DNA from: Candidatus Yanofskyibacteriota bacterium
Lineage (GTDB): Bacteria > Patescibacteria > Paceibacteria > 2-02-FULL-40-12 > IGHO2-12-FULL-4
Assembly: GCA_016185525.1 (NCBI GenBank)
Contig: JACPNK010000004.1
Location: forward strand, 17,712-74,816
DNA length: 57,105 nucleotides
Reading direction: 5' to 3'
Shown: positions 31,173 to 37,870 of the stretch, piece by piece
How positions within the stretch are numbered: the stretch's first letter is position 1
Layout of the letters: the number at the start of each line of letters is the position of its first letter
The notes under the pieces: model-generated
Told to the model about the DNA's origin: nothing
Databases searched by the model: none
What the model saw: the letters and a program-made list of their open reading frames with translations, nothing else
Made by a program: the position numbers and the translations under genes

Positions 31173-31206
31173 AAGCCAAAAATAGACCTGTTTTAAGTTA
31201 ACTTAT

Positions 31207-32337
31207 TTATCTAATTTCCGCTCCAAACTGCTTAGCAGTTTCCCGGTAAATTTTTTCCTGAATCGGGTCAATTTCACTTGTCTCTAAAGTCCTTTCGTTT
31301 GAACGATATGTTATCCTGTAAGTATAACTCTTTTTGTCAGCGCCGAATTTTTCGGCGTTTTCGTAGCTGTCCAGCAACTTAACTTCTTCCACCAAATTAC
31401 CTCCCAAGTCCCTGATTAAATCAAAATAATTATTAGGCACGAAATCTTTTTTAACTACAAAAGAGATATCGCGGGTTATGGCCGGATATTTTGAAACCTC
31501 TCTATATTTTTTTCCGAGTTTTAATTGTTTTTTAACCCTTTCGTCTTCCGACCACAAAAGCCTAATATCGGGCAAATCCATGCTGGCCATAGCCAACCTC
31601 TCTAAACCAAAACCAAAGGCCCAGCCGTGATAGCCGGTTAAACCAAAATTTGCCAAGACGCTTTTTCTGGCCATGCCGGACCCTAACATTTCCATCCATT
31701 GCCCGTTTATCTCCGCCTCCATCTCAAAGCTTGGGTCGGTGTATGGGAAATTGTGCTCGTAGAAACGAAAATTAACGTCGCCGAAAATACTTTTGGCTAT
31801 TTCCGAAAGCGCATTTTTTAAATCATCGGGAGTAATTTTTACTTTATCGTCGGGACCGATATAGAGTCCGCCGAATTGATGAAAGACATTCATGTGTTTT
31901 CTGTCTATCTCATCTTTGCGGTAAACTTTTCCATGACACAGCACTCCTAAAGTTTCTTTATTCTCAATTCTCTTCTTAATCGTCTCGTCATTTAAATAAT
32001 AGTACCAAAAAACTGTATCGTGAGTTCTAAGAACATGATTTTCATCAATATAGTAAGTGTCCGATTTACTGCGGGCGGGATGGCCTTCGGGCATATTGAA
32101 AAGGTCAAACAAAATATGAGTGGAAACGATTTCTGGTACTTTAATAATGTCAAATCCATCCAAACTTTTGACTTTAGATGCCCGGTCAACAATTTCTTTT
32201 AAGGGACTCCCTTGTGTCCGCGACAAATCCGGCATATTCAAAAAGCGCTTCAAGCGAAGCCCTTCTGCATCCTGCCGACTTTCCAATTCTTTTTTTATCT
32301 TCTCCTCTTCTTTTGAATCTATAACGATTGTCTTCAT
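31207..32337 (-). CDS. pheS: Phenylalanine--tRNA ligase, single-chain-like form with FDX-ACB domain
   Basis: 376 residues. Class II core: HPARSKSDTYYID, LRTHDTVFWYYYL, KVYRKDEIDRKHMNVFHQFGG, FRFYEHNFPYTDPSFEMEAEINGQWMEMLGSGM, and GWAFGFGLERLAM (motif 3). From about residue 283 (YPAITRDISFVVKKDF) to the end (TSEIDPIQEKIYRETAKQFGAEIR) there is a ferredoxin-fold anticodon-binding domain. Ordinary bacterial PheS has no such domain; FDX-ACB is at the end of PheT. The architecture here, with a short N-terminal part, resembles mitochondrial monomeric PheRS. No pheT is adjacent. Confidence 0.9.
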   Translation of the reverse strand: MKTIVIDSKEEEKIKKELESRQDAEGLRLKRFLNMPDLSRTQGSPLKEIVDRASKVKSLDGFDIIKVPEIVSTHILFDLFNMPEGHPARSKSDTYYIDENHVLRTHDTVFWYYYLNDETIKKRIENKETLGVLCHGKVYRKDEIDRKHMNVFHQFGGLYIGPDDKVKITPDDLKNALSEIAKSIFGDVNFRFYEHNFPYTDPSFEMEAEINGQWMEMLGSGMARKSVLANFGLTGYHGWAFGFGLERLAMASMDLPDIRLLWSEDERVKKQLKLGKKYREVSKYPAITRDISFVVKKDFVPNNYFDLIRDLGGNLVEEVKLLDSYENAEKFGADKKSYTYRITYRSNERTLETSEIDPIQEKIYRETAKQFGAEIR

Positions 32338-32377
32338 ATCGGAGTCTTGTAAATGAGTTTAGCAATATTTGCTAAAC

Positions 32378-32680
32378 TCATAAATACCTTCTAGTAAAAA
32401 ATAGGCTAAAAATTAAAATTGTAGTCAATAGCCCCCACCAAAAAGACGACTTAAAAGCTTCGTTAAAAGGTTGTCTTTTAGACCAAAGACAGCGGATAGA
32501 CAGAAATACAAAGCTAAAAATTCCCCACAAAGCTATAAAAAAAGAAACAAAGAAAATGGCTTTTTCCAACTCACCTGTCTCAAAAGGGTCTACCTTGAAA
32601 ATTATTATGCCAAGCGCCGCTACGGCAAAAATTGTAGCAACAACAACACCGCTAAACAAGGTTCTGTCTCCAAAGATCAT
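32378..32680 (-). CDS. Small membrane protein
   Basis: 100 residues with three hydrophobic segments (residues about 8-28, 40-62, 80-96). No known family. TAGAAT lies seven bases before the ATG and there is no Shine-Dalgarno sequence, so the mRNA may be leaderless. It ends 41 bases before pheS on the same strand. Confidence 0.6.
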   Translation of the reverse strand: MIFGDRTLFSGVVVATIFAVAALGIIIFKVDPFETGELEKAIFFVSFFIALWGIFSFVFLSIRCLWSKRQPFNEAFKSSFWWGLLTTILIFSLFFTRRYL

Positions 32681-32704
32681 GCAAAGATTCTAGCAAAAAA
32701 ATTT

Positions 32705-32732
32705 ATAAAAAAACAGTCGCTTATCCGACTGT
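32705..32732 (-). terminator. Terminator of the 23-residue ORF
   Basis: ACAGTCG-gataag-CGACTGT followed by seven T on the minus strand. Confidence 0.8.
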
Positions 32733-32733
32733 T

Positions 32734-32805
32734 TCAGTAGACGACACCGAGATAAAGCGGAGGAACAATGCTGTGAAAAATATCGCGAGATTCATTTTCT
32801 GACAA
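32734..32805 (-). CDS. Possible 23-residue peptide
   Basis: TTG start at 32805, with AAAAGGAG six bases upstream, reads SENESRDIFHSIVPPLYLGVVY after the initiator and stops with TGA two bases before a strong terminator hairpin. The order ribosome site - short ORF - terminator, with nothing else in the transcript, suggests a real micro-gene or a leader peptide. No homology can be judged at this size. Confidence 0.4.
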   Translation of the reverse strand: MSENESRDIFHSIVPPLYLGVVY

Positions 32806-32907
32806 AATCTTCTCCTTTTTAAAACAACCCAACCCCCGCGAATATACTTCAAAAAAAACAAAAGTGGCAAGAGTAGCGCAAAGATATGAGGGATTACTAA
32901 CGCAACA

Positions 32908-32930
32908 AAAAAGCCGACTTGTTAGTCGGC
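32908..32930 (-). terminator. Terminator of the 32.9 kb gene
   Basis: GCCGACT-aaca-AGTCGGC followed by TTTTTTG on the minus strand. Confidence 0.85.
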
Positions 32931-32937
32931 ATGGTTA

Positions 32938-33255
32938 CTATAACTCTACAACCGTAACCCCACATCCAGGAGGAGCATTTTTATTAAACTCATCCTCCGT
33001 CACAGAATTTATTAGTTCACGAGCTGTTAAAGGATTGAAAAGTTCTTTCAAGGGAAATAGTTTTCTAACCTCTTTCCCTGTGGGGCTATCCTCGGCTTTC
33101 AGGCCAACGGTAGCCACGCCACCATCTACTGAAACCAATTTGTAAGTAATCGGGTCGTCTGGATGAGCAACCGTCTTACCAGGAAGCAACCCCTTCTCTT
33201 GAGCGACTTTTTGGGCTCTTCGAACAGCCTCTGCGACAATGGTTTTGTCGTTCAT
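32938..33255 (-). CDS. Hypothetical small protein
   Basis: 105 residues. N-terminal helix (NDKTIVAEAVRRAQKVAQEKG), then a small beta-rich part (TYKLVSVDGGVATVGLKAEDSPTGKEVRKLFPLKELFNP). It resembles short accessory proteins without named family. It has a promoter TTGACA-17-TATTGT (33286-33314) and its own terminator. First of a series of similarly organised small genes up to 36.5 kb. Confidence 0.65.
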   Translation of the reverse strand: MNDKTIVAEAVRRAQKVAQEKGLLPGKTVAHPDDPITYKLVSVDGGVATVGLKAEDSPTGKEVRKLFPLKELFNPLTARELINSVTEDEFNKNAPPGCGVTVVEL

Positions 33256-33285
33256 ATTTTTTCTCTTTTTTTAAGAAATAACAAA

Positions 33286-33314
33286 ACAATATCACATCGT
33301 GGTAGCATTGTCAA
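33286..33314 (-). promoter_or_regulatory. Promoter of the 32.9 kb gene
   Basis: TTGACA (33309-33314), 17-bp spacer, TATTGT (33286-33291) on the minus strand. Confidence 0.65.
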
Positions 33315-33328
33315 TTTAGTTTTGGAAA

Positions 33329-33351
33329 TTAAAAAGCGGCTATTCACCGCT
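33329..33351 (-). terminator. Terminator of the zinc-ribbon gene
   Basis: AGCGG-tgaatag-CCGCT then TTTTTAATTT on the minus strand. The flank TTTAGTTTTGGAAATTAAAA is nearly repeated at 34955-34975 beside another terminator. Confidence 0.75.
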
Positions 33352-33553
33352 AAAAAGATGGCTTGCCCTGATCCTTATCACATAAATCAATTTGAGCATC
33401 TGATATTGAGTCTAGATTTGGAACAGAAGAAATATGTTTTTCGCAAAACCAATTCTTACATTTACCGCACTGTTTCAGCTTATCTGATGTTATATCTTCA
33501 CGACATTGGTAACAGTAGCCATCCTGTTGAGTGTTTGCCCTGAAAGTTGCCAT
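33350..33553 (-). CDS. Small zinc-finger-like protein
   Basis: 67 residues with CYQCREDITSDKLKQCGKCKNWFCEKH, i.e. C-X2-C, C-X2-C and C-X2-H pairs that can bind two zinc ions in a RING- or AN1-like layout. GGGGGGTCGG lies before the start. It has its own terminator. Function unknown; such proteins can bind nucleic acid or partner proteins. Confidence 0.65.
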   Translation of the reverse strand: MATFRANTQQDGYCYQCREDITSDKLKQCGKCKNWFCEKHISSVPNLDSISDAQIDLCDKDQGKPSF

Positions 33554-33688
33554 TCTTCCGACCCCCCCTAAATATTAAACAACTAAAAAGTAAAATATAC
33601 CCAATCGGTGTATTTTACAAGATGCCAACTTTGTCTCATTTGTACATTCGGCCTACTGACCTCAGTACTTCCTCACCTTCGTTCGTCA

Positions 33689-33755
33689 GTTGCGGGGGGC
33701 TTAGTTGGCATTTGTTAATACCGAGTATCAAAAGAAATTTATCAGTTTGCGGGTT
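33689..33755. repeat. tRNA-fMet-end-like repeat, copy 1
   Basis: GTTGCGGGGGG followed by TTGGCAT, TAATAC, TATCAA and GAAATTTATCAGTTT. The same ordered words occur at 34891-34960. The surrounding DNA (33620-33720) is also bounded by inverted ATGCCAACT/AGTTGGCAT. It lies between the zinc-finger gene and coaD. Confidence 0.65.
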
Positions 33756-33767
33756 TATAAAATAAAA

Positions 33768-33784
33768 CAGAGCTTTATGCTCTG
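33768..33784 (-). terminator. Terminator of coaD
   Basis: CAGAGC-ataaa-GCTCTG then TTTTATTTT on the minus strand; overlaps the stop codon. Confidence 0.75.
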
Positions 33785-34257
33785 ATGTTTTTGATGAAAT
33801 CTCTAACATTGTTCGGAAGATAGCCGTCAACCGCTTCATTATTAAGAATTAATTCCCTGACGGCAGTAGAACTCATATGAAAGTGTTCTTGTCTGGCAGG
33901 TAAATAGATCGTAGTAAGACTTGGCGCAATCTGTTTATTAATCAAAGACATTTGAAACTCATACTCAAAATCCATTGTCATTCGTAAGCTTCTAACAATA
34001 AATTTTGCGCCTATGGACTCTGCAAAACGCACAAGTAAACCGCTAAATTGAGACAATTCAACGTTCGGAAACTTATTGGCTAGTTTCATCATTTCTGACC
34101 TTTGCTCCAAAGTGAACATTGGCTTCTTGGTTGGATTAATACCAACTGCCCAAATAACCTTGGAGAATATCTGTGAGGCATCCCCTACCACATCAAGATG
34201 TCCATTGTGAACTGGATCGAACATTCCCGGGTAAATTGCAACTGTGTGTTGTTCCAT
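33775..34257 (-). CDS. coaD: Phosphopantetheine adenylyltransferase
   Basis: 160 residues from the ATG at 34257, chosen because GGGAGG lies five bases upstream and because it begins right at the fold (AIYPGMFDPVHNGHLDVV). HNGH is the nucleotidyltransferase HxGH. KFIVRSLRMTMDFEYEFQMSLINKQ and HFHMSSTAVREL complete the family pattern. It makes dephospho-CoA. A complete CoA pathway is unusual in reduced CPR genomes, so it may act in a salvage step. Downstream partner in an operon with the DUF3307-like gene. Confidence 0.9.
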   Translation of the reverse strand: MEQHTVAIYPGMFDPVHNGHLDVVGDASQIFSKVIWAVGINPTKKPMFTLEQRSEMMKLANKFPNVELSQFSGLLVRFAESIGAKFIVRSLRMTMDFEYEFQMSLINKQIAPSLTTIYLPARQEHFHMSSTAVRELILNNEAVDGYLPNNVRDFIKNIRA

Positions 34258-34268
34258 TTCAGCCTCCC

Positions 34269-34667
34269 TTACAATAAGAATTTGATAACAAGCCATAAGC
34301 TCAAAAGATGAAATGTGTTATCAGTTACAGCGTAAACAAGTGACGTAAAAGCAACATCAAATTCTCTGTATTGATCTTTGGAAAGATATGCGGCTTCAAA
34401 TGTTCTGCCCTTAATAAATTTTAACCAGACAGATGCAAGCGACCAGCGATCTATTATCCAGTGAGGAATAAAAATTACCAGCCAGACCCAAACATTGGAT
34501 GTCCAGAGCATCAAACCAACTGATACTGTGTAAGTAATGACATGCCGAGAACAGGCCTCAATGCCGAGCCAACCTTTGGCCGATTTGTTTAAGGCCATAT
34601 ATTTTGTTTGAAAAAGATAATCACCGATTAAGTGTCCCAGAAGAGCAAGAATGAATAATTCTGCCAT
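34269..34667 (-). CDS. DUF3307-like membrane protein
   Basis: 132 residues. FILALLGHLIGDYLFQTKYMALNKS is the DUF3307 signature; three to four hydrophobic helices follow, with FIPHWIIDRWSLASVWLKF and a C-terminal helix. AGGAG lies before the ATG, and a promoter TTTACA-17-TATTTT (34706-34734) precedes it. It ends 11 bases before coaD. Function unknown. Confidence 0.75.
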   Translation of the reverse strand: MAELFILALLGHLIGDYLFQTKYMALNKSAKGWLGIEACSRHVITYTVSVGLMLWTSNVWVWLVIFIPHWIIDRWSLASVWLKFIKGRTFEAAYLSKDQYREFDVAFTSLVYAVTDNTFHLLSLWLVIKFLL

Positions 34668-34705
34668 TTATTCTTCTCCTAATTTTCAAGTTGCTAAGTA
34701 AAAAC

Positions 34706-34734
34706 AAAATACCACGAAATTGGTATTTTGTAAA
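34706..34734 (-). promoter_or_regulatory. Promoter of the DUF3307-coaD operon
   Basis: TTTACA (34729-34734), 17-bp spacer, TATTTT (34706-34711) on the minus strand. Confidence 0.55.
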
Positions 34735-34739
34735 TATCT

Positions 34740-34835
34740 TGTTGCGGGGAGGGTTTGGTTTCGCCTCTCCTTCGGACCCCGGCAAAAACCCGGGGAGCCC
34801 AATAACGGCTCCCTTCAAATCCCACTTTCTACAAA
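34740..34835. repeat. tRNA-end-like structured repeat B
   Basis: TGTTGCGGGGAGGGTTTGG then TTTCGCCTCTC, ending TTCAAATCCC: the same start, middle and end as repeat A at 36831. GGGTTTG can pair with CAAATCC, and internal GC-rich hairpins (CCCCGG...CCGGGG, GGGAGCC...GGCTCCC) follow. It lies upstream of the DUF3307 promoter. Confidence 0.65.
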
Positions 34836-34890
34836 ATTAAGAAAACTAAAAGCACCCTTCGATAAACTCAGGGCACTTTTAGTTTTCTTA

Positions 34891-34960
34891 TGTTGCGGAA
34901 CTGTTACGTTGGCATCAAGTAATACTAAATATCAAGATCAAGGAAATCTATCAGTTTAGT
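34891..34960. repeat. tRNA-fMet-end-like repeat, copy 2
   Basis: TGTTGCGG, then GTTGGCAT, TAATAC, TATCAA, GAAATCTATCAGTTT as in copy 1 at 33689. The preceding bases TTTTCTTATGTTGCGG are identical to those just outside the 3' end of the real tRNA-fMet gene (37033-37048). A long hairpin (GAAAACTAAAAG...CTTTTAGTTTTC) fills the space back to repeat B. Confidence 0.65.
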
Positions 34961-34970
34961 TTTGCAAATT

Positions 34971-34998
34971 AAAAAGCGGGCGAGATTATCGCACCGCT
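34971..34998 (-). terminator. Terminator of the 63-residue gene
   Basis: AGCGGtGCGA...TCGCcCGCT then TTTTTAATTTG on the minus strand, covering the stop codon. Confidence 0.7.
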
Positions 34999-35177
34999 GG
35001 TCGTTCCCTAGCTAATTTATTGTAAACTCTAGGGCGATGTATTTTTAGATGTTCCAATAACTCAGACCAACTCAATTCATTCTTGTGCATAGTAAAAAAT
35101 TTCTCAATATCAAGACGAGAATGATGTCTATTCCTGACAAAACTATTGACCATTGACCACTGCTCAAGCTCATTCAT
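34986..35177 (-). CDS. Small basic helical protein
   Basis: 63 residues (MNELEQWSMVNSFVRNRHHSRLDIEKFF...), basic, probably three helices, resembling small DNA-binding or antitoxin-size proteins but without a clear family. It has a very good promoter (TTGACA-17-TATCAT), an AAAGAGG site and a terminator of its own. Confidence 0.6.
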   Translation of the reverse strand: MNELEQWSMVNSFVRNRHHSRLDIEKFFTMHKNELSWSELLEHLKIHRPRVYNKLARERPAVR

Positions 35178-35217
35178 TATCCATACCTCTTTTTCAAGAA
35201 ACTAAAAACCGTGCCTT

Positions 35218-35246
35218 ATGATAGCATGGCTTTAGTTGGATGTCAA
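35218..35246 (-). promoter_or_regulatory. Promoter of the 63-residue gene
   Basis: TTGACA (35241-35246), 17-bp spacer, TATCAT (35218-35223) on the minus strand. A GGTTGCGGGG motif (35255-35264) lies directly upstream. Confidence 0.75.
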
Positions 35247-35343
35247 CATTCCTTGGTTGCGGGGACAATCAATCGTTGGAACCACTTTAGCATGCAAAAG
35301 ATTGGTAGAAAAGGTGTTTAAGTATTACTTGAGAGAAAAATAA

Positions 35344-35360
35344 AAGAGGCTTTATGCCTC
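35344..35360 (-). terminator. Terminator of the 122-residue gene
   Basis: GAGGC-ataaa-GCCTC then TTTTATTTTT on the minus strand. Confidence 0.8.
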
Positions 35361-35371
35361 GATTTTTACTA

Positions 35372-35740
35372 TTATCTTTTGAAGTTTTCAGTAACTTCTT
35401 TGAATATGTTTGCGGTAGAGAAATGGTGACCGTCCACAAGTTCAACAATCTTGTCTTTTTGCGGATGGTTGTAGATGTAATTTTCACTATTACACTTAGG
35501 ACACACAATATCGCAGGTTTCAGTCTTGCTATAATTCCAATAATCTCCGCCAGTACACGAATATGGCTCTACGTACCATCTGTCTTGAATAAAAGACCAA
35601 GTACCCAATCTACTTTTTTTGTGGCACTTAACATACTTTACTAAAATCCTTTGAATTACTTGCAGTTTTTGTTTCAGAACGCCAACTCTATCATTATCTA
35701 ACTTATCCAGTTGACGCTGAAGTGTTGTGATAACAGCCAT
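35372..35740 (-). CDS. Hypothetical protein with a cysteine pair
   Basis: 122 residues. N-terminal coiled helix (LQRQLDKLDNDRVGVLKQKLQVIQRIL), then an aromatic segment with CHKK and a CPKC pair (CDIVCPKCNSENYIYN) that could hold zinc. A GGGAG lies before the start, and a promoter TTGACT-17-TAATAT precedes it. Own terminator. No family recognised. Confidence 0.65.
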   Translation of the reverse strand: MAVITTLQRQLDKLDNDRVGVLKQKLQVIQRILVKYVKCHKKSRLGTWSFIQDRWYVEPYSCTGGDYWNYSKTETCDIVCPKCNSENYIYNHPQKDKIVELVDGHHFSTANIFKEVTENFKR

Positions 35741-35775
35741 TAAAACTCTCCCAAGTTCTTAAATTTCTAATCAGA

Positions 35776-35804
35776 ATATTAGTATTTTAAATCACTGCAG
35801 TCAA
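35776..35804 (-). promoter_or_regulatory. Promoter of the 122-residue gene
   Basis: TTGACT (35799-35804), 17-bp spacer, TAATAT (35776-35781) on the minus strand. Confidence 0.65.
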
Positions 35805-35911
35805 CGTCCTCATTGTCACTCACGACACTTGTCCGTCCGAAGCCTTGACGAAGAAGGATTCACCAGGTTCACTATCTTTAAAGTTTTGAAGGAAGATGAT
35901 AGTATCTGAAA

Positions 35912-36544
35912 ATGCCATACATTTTGTTAGATGAATCTGGTGATTTGGGATTTTCTTTTAGGAAGGGCTCTTCTAAGTTTTTTATTGTTACTATAATTTT
36001 CACTGAATCAAAGAGAAATTTGGAGAAAATTGCCAGAAGAGTTCATAAGACATTAAGGAAGAAGTTTAAGAAAGTCGGCGTTTTGCATGCCTACAAAGAA
36101 GCATCGATAACTCGACAGAGGTTACTAAAAGATTTAGCGAAAACAGACTGCGGTATTTTGTTGGTAATTTTAAATAAAAAAAAGGTTTTTACAAAGTTAC
36201 AAGACGAAAAGTCAGTTTTATATAACTATGTTACGAATATTTTATTGGAGCGCTTAATGAATAAGAAGCCTATCCCTATTGATAAACCCATTATTCTTAT
36301 TGCCGCTCAAAGAGAAACTAACAAATTCCTGAACGAAAATTTTAAGAGTTATTTGTCTAAACAAATTAACAATAATCACAAAATTTCACTAAAGGTAGAG
36401 ATTGCTACTCCAGCGGAAGAGAAGTCGTTACAAGTAGTTGATTTTGCTTCTTGGGCGATATTTCGTAAATATGAGTTCGGAGATGATAGTTACTATAATT
36501 TGGTCAAAGTGAGAATTATCGAGGAAGCATCACTTTTCCCCTAA
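35912..36544 (+). CDS. DUF3800 domain protein
   Basis: 210 residues. It begins PYILLDESGDLGFSF, the DUF3800 signature with paired acidic residues, and later has EKSLQVVDFASWAIFRKYE with a conserved Asp, so the fold resembles RNase H-like nucleases. The family is common in phage and accessory regions; activity is not proven. TAGTAT lies six bases before the ATG and no Shine-Dalgarno sequence exists, so the mRNA may be leaderless. It is the only plus-strand gene in this accessory stretch. Confidence 0.75.
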   Translation: MPYILLDESGDLGFSFRKGSSKFFIVTIIFTESKRNLEKIARRVHKTLRKKFKKVGVLHAYKEASITRQRLLKDLAKTDCGILLVILNKKKVFTKLQDEKSVLYNYVTNILLERLMNKKPIPIDKPIILIAAQRETNKFLNENFKSYLSKQINNNHKISLKVEIATPAEEKSLQVVDFASWAIFRKYEFGDDSYYNLVKVRIIEEASLFP

Positions 36545-36830
36545 AAACAAGGCCCCGCCGCTTGAATGAGACGCCTTACGGTATCCCAACGGTGAGGTCT
36601 TACTTGTTAATCCTATTGTATCACAATATAGGTCCGTAATGCAAATTCTGTTGATAAAGTTAGAACCGCTCTTAAAGGATTCAAAAAAACAAGCATTTCC
36701 TTGAAGGAAACGTATACTTACATTTCTGAAGAGCAAATAAATATAGTATCTGAAAGTTCTAGGTTAGAACTTTCAAGTAATGGCGTGGATAAAAGAAAAG
36801 AAGGCATTTCGGTGCCTTCTTTTCCGTCTC
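36545..36830. other. Intergenic stretch without a convincing gene
   Basis: It contains an inverted GAAAGTTCTA/TTAGAACTTTC (about 36749-36772), a two-way hairpin GAAGGCA...TGCCTTC (36800-36819) and AT-rich sequence. Open frames exist on both strands but lack start signals and run into repeat A. Confidence 0.5.
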
Positions 36831-36955
36831 TGTTGCGGGGGGAGGATTTGGTTTCGCCTCTCGTCGGCTTCCGCCTCCTCGAGCTAACCACCGCCTCGCG
36901 TCCCGACTCCCCGAAAGGGTCGTCGGGACAAGCTCCGGCGTTCAAATCCTCATGA
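36831..36955. repeat. tRNA-end-like structured repeat A
   Basis: Its first 20 bases, TGTTGCGGGGGGAGGATTTG, are identical to 37039-37058, the 3' end of tRNA-fMet read from the plus strand. Then TTTCGCCTCTC as in repeat B. Internal GC-rich hairpins follow, and it ends TTCAAATCCTC, which can pair with GAGGATTTG. It does not contain a complete tRNA. Confidence 0.65.
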
Positions 36956-36995
36956 AAGTGGCGCAAGCCACTTTCTTCCCCTCGCGAGCATAAAG

Positions 36996-37035
36996 CAAAA
37001 TTAAAACCGCCTAAAAAAGGCGGCTTTAATTTTTC
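36996..37035 (-). terminator. Terminator of tRNA-fMet
   Basis: CCGCC/GGCGG hairpin extended by AAATTAAAG/TTTTAATTT, with a T-rich tract on the minus strand, six bases after the tRNA 3' end. Confidence 0.75.
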
Positions 37036-37080
37036 TTATGTTGCGGGGGGAGGATTTGAACCTCCAATCTTTTGGTTATG

Positions 37081-37869
37081 CTTACTACTTCAGCTTTCGC
37101 TGCTCCTTTCGGATTTGTAGTCTGGACTATCCCTTTACCAGTCCTTATTTTATTAGAACAAGGATTGTGGTATCTGCCAACTAGTCTCTACACCTGCCTA
37201 CGCCAAAGGCTGCGGCAGGCAAGCCTTCTCTCTTGCGAAGTAAGCTTGCTTGCAATCCAAAGCTTTAGCGAAGGATTGGTTCGGGATTACCACTATTATC
37301 CAAACAAGACAGTAAAGGCTTCCCCGAATTTGACAGATTATCTTCTAAGCTATTCCTAACTTAGACGCCCTAAGTTGTTTAAAATACGAATTCTTGGTAT
37401 ACTACCAACACATGAGAAAGTCTTTAACTAGAAGTGCTTCTATCTACAAGTACAAAAATCCTTCGGGCGACCCTTTTGATTATAAACCAGAAATTAGTAG
37501 GGAATTGGAAATTGTAGGCTTGCTACTCTGGGTCACAGAAGGAGATCGAACACAGTTATCTCTTGCAAACGGAAACCCCACTATAATTCTACGTTATCTG
37601 GATTTTCTCCGTAAGATTTGTGGTCTAAAAGAAGAAAAAATCAAAGCTGTAGTACACTGCCACGATACATTGCCCTACAAAAAATGCCTGGGATATTGGT
37701 CTGAAATTACCAACATACCAAAAACCCGATTTACAAAACCTTACATTAAACCGGACAAAGGAGGACATAGAAAATATCCCTATGGCATCCTTAGAATAGC
37801 GGCAATGAATATCAAGCTAATCCGTATTTTTAACGAACGATTGAGAGAGTTGGGTCTCTCTAAAGATTG
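37081..37869 (-). other. Group I intron between positions 33 and 34 of tRNA-fMet
   Basis: 789 nt between U33 and C34, i.e. directly before the anticodon. Exon 1 ends in U and the intron ends in G (AGTAGTAAG), the expected group I boundary bases. Near the 3' end GGGATAGTCCAGACTAC is a P7-like segment. The rest holds an antisense ORF. Confidence 0.8.
37375..37403 (+). promoter_or_regulatory. Promoter of the intronic endonuclease-like gene
   Basis: TTGTTT (37375-37380), 17-bp spacer, TATACT (37398-37403); the ATG is eight bases further, so the transcript would be nearly leaderless. It is antisense to the tRNA. Confidence 0.6.
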
Positions 37870-37870
37870 A
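37412..37870 (+). CDS. LAGLIDADG-like endonuclease, antisense within the tRNA intron
   Basis: 152 residues from the ATG at 37412, which directly follows the promoter above. ELEIVGLLLWVTEGDRTQLSLANGNPTIILRYLDFLRKICG corresponds to the LAGLIDADG helix (GLLLWVTEGDR) and following strands of a divergent group common in CPR genomes. KPYIKPDKGGHRKYPYGILRIAAMN continues it. The stop codon TGA at 37868-37870 uses as its last base the complement of U33, the last base of tRNA exon 1. So the ORF ends exactly at the exon-intron border. Probably a homing enzyme for this intron. Confidence 0.75.
   Translation: MRKSLTRSASIYKYKNPSGDPFDYKPEISRELEIVGLLLWVTEGDRTQLSLANGNPTIILRYLDFLRKICGLKEEKIKAVVHCHDTLPYKKCLGYWSEITNIPKTRFTKPYIKPDKGGHRKYPYGILRIAAMNIKLIRIFNERLRELGLSKD

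Noticed and set aside
33620..33720. A tRNA gene suggested by paired ATGCCAACT/AGTTGGCAT ends
   Set aside because: No D or T arm and no anticodon loop can be drawn; the pair is nine bases, not seven.
33636..33839. A 67-codon minus-strand frame overlapping the end of coaD
   Set aside because: It overlaps a well-supported gene and a terminator and has no ribosome site.
36701..36955. An 84-codon plus-strand frame running into repeat A, and an overlapping minus-strand frame
   Set aside because: No start signal, no family, and the second half is the structured repeat.
36831..36955. A tmRNA gene in repeat A
   Set aside because: There is no 5' acceptor half and no tag reading frame; only the 3' tRNA-like end is present.
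34740..36955. Integron attC sites
   Set aside because: The core GTTRRRY/RYYYAAC pair is not met (GTTGCGG) and no integrase is present in the window.
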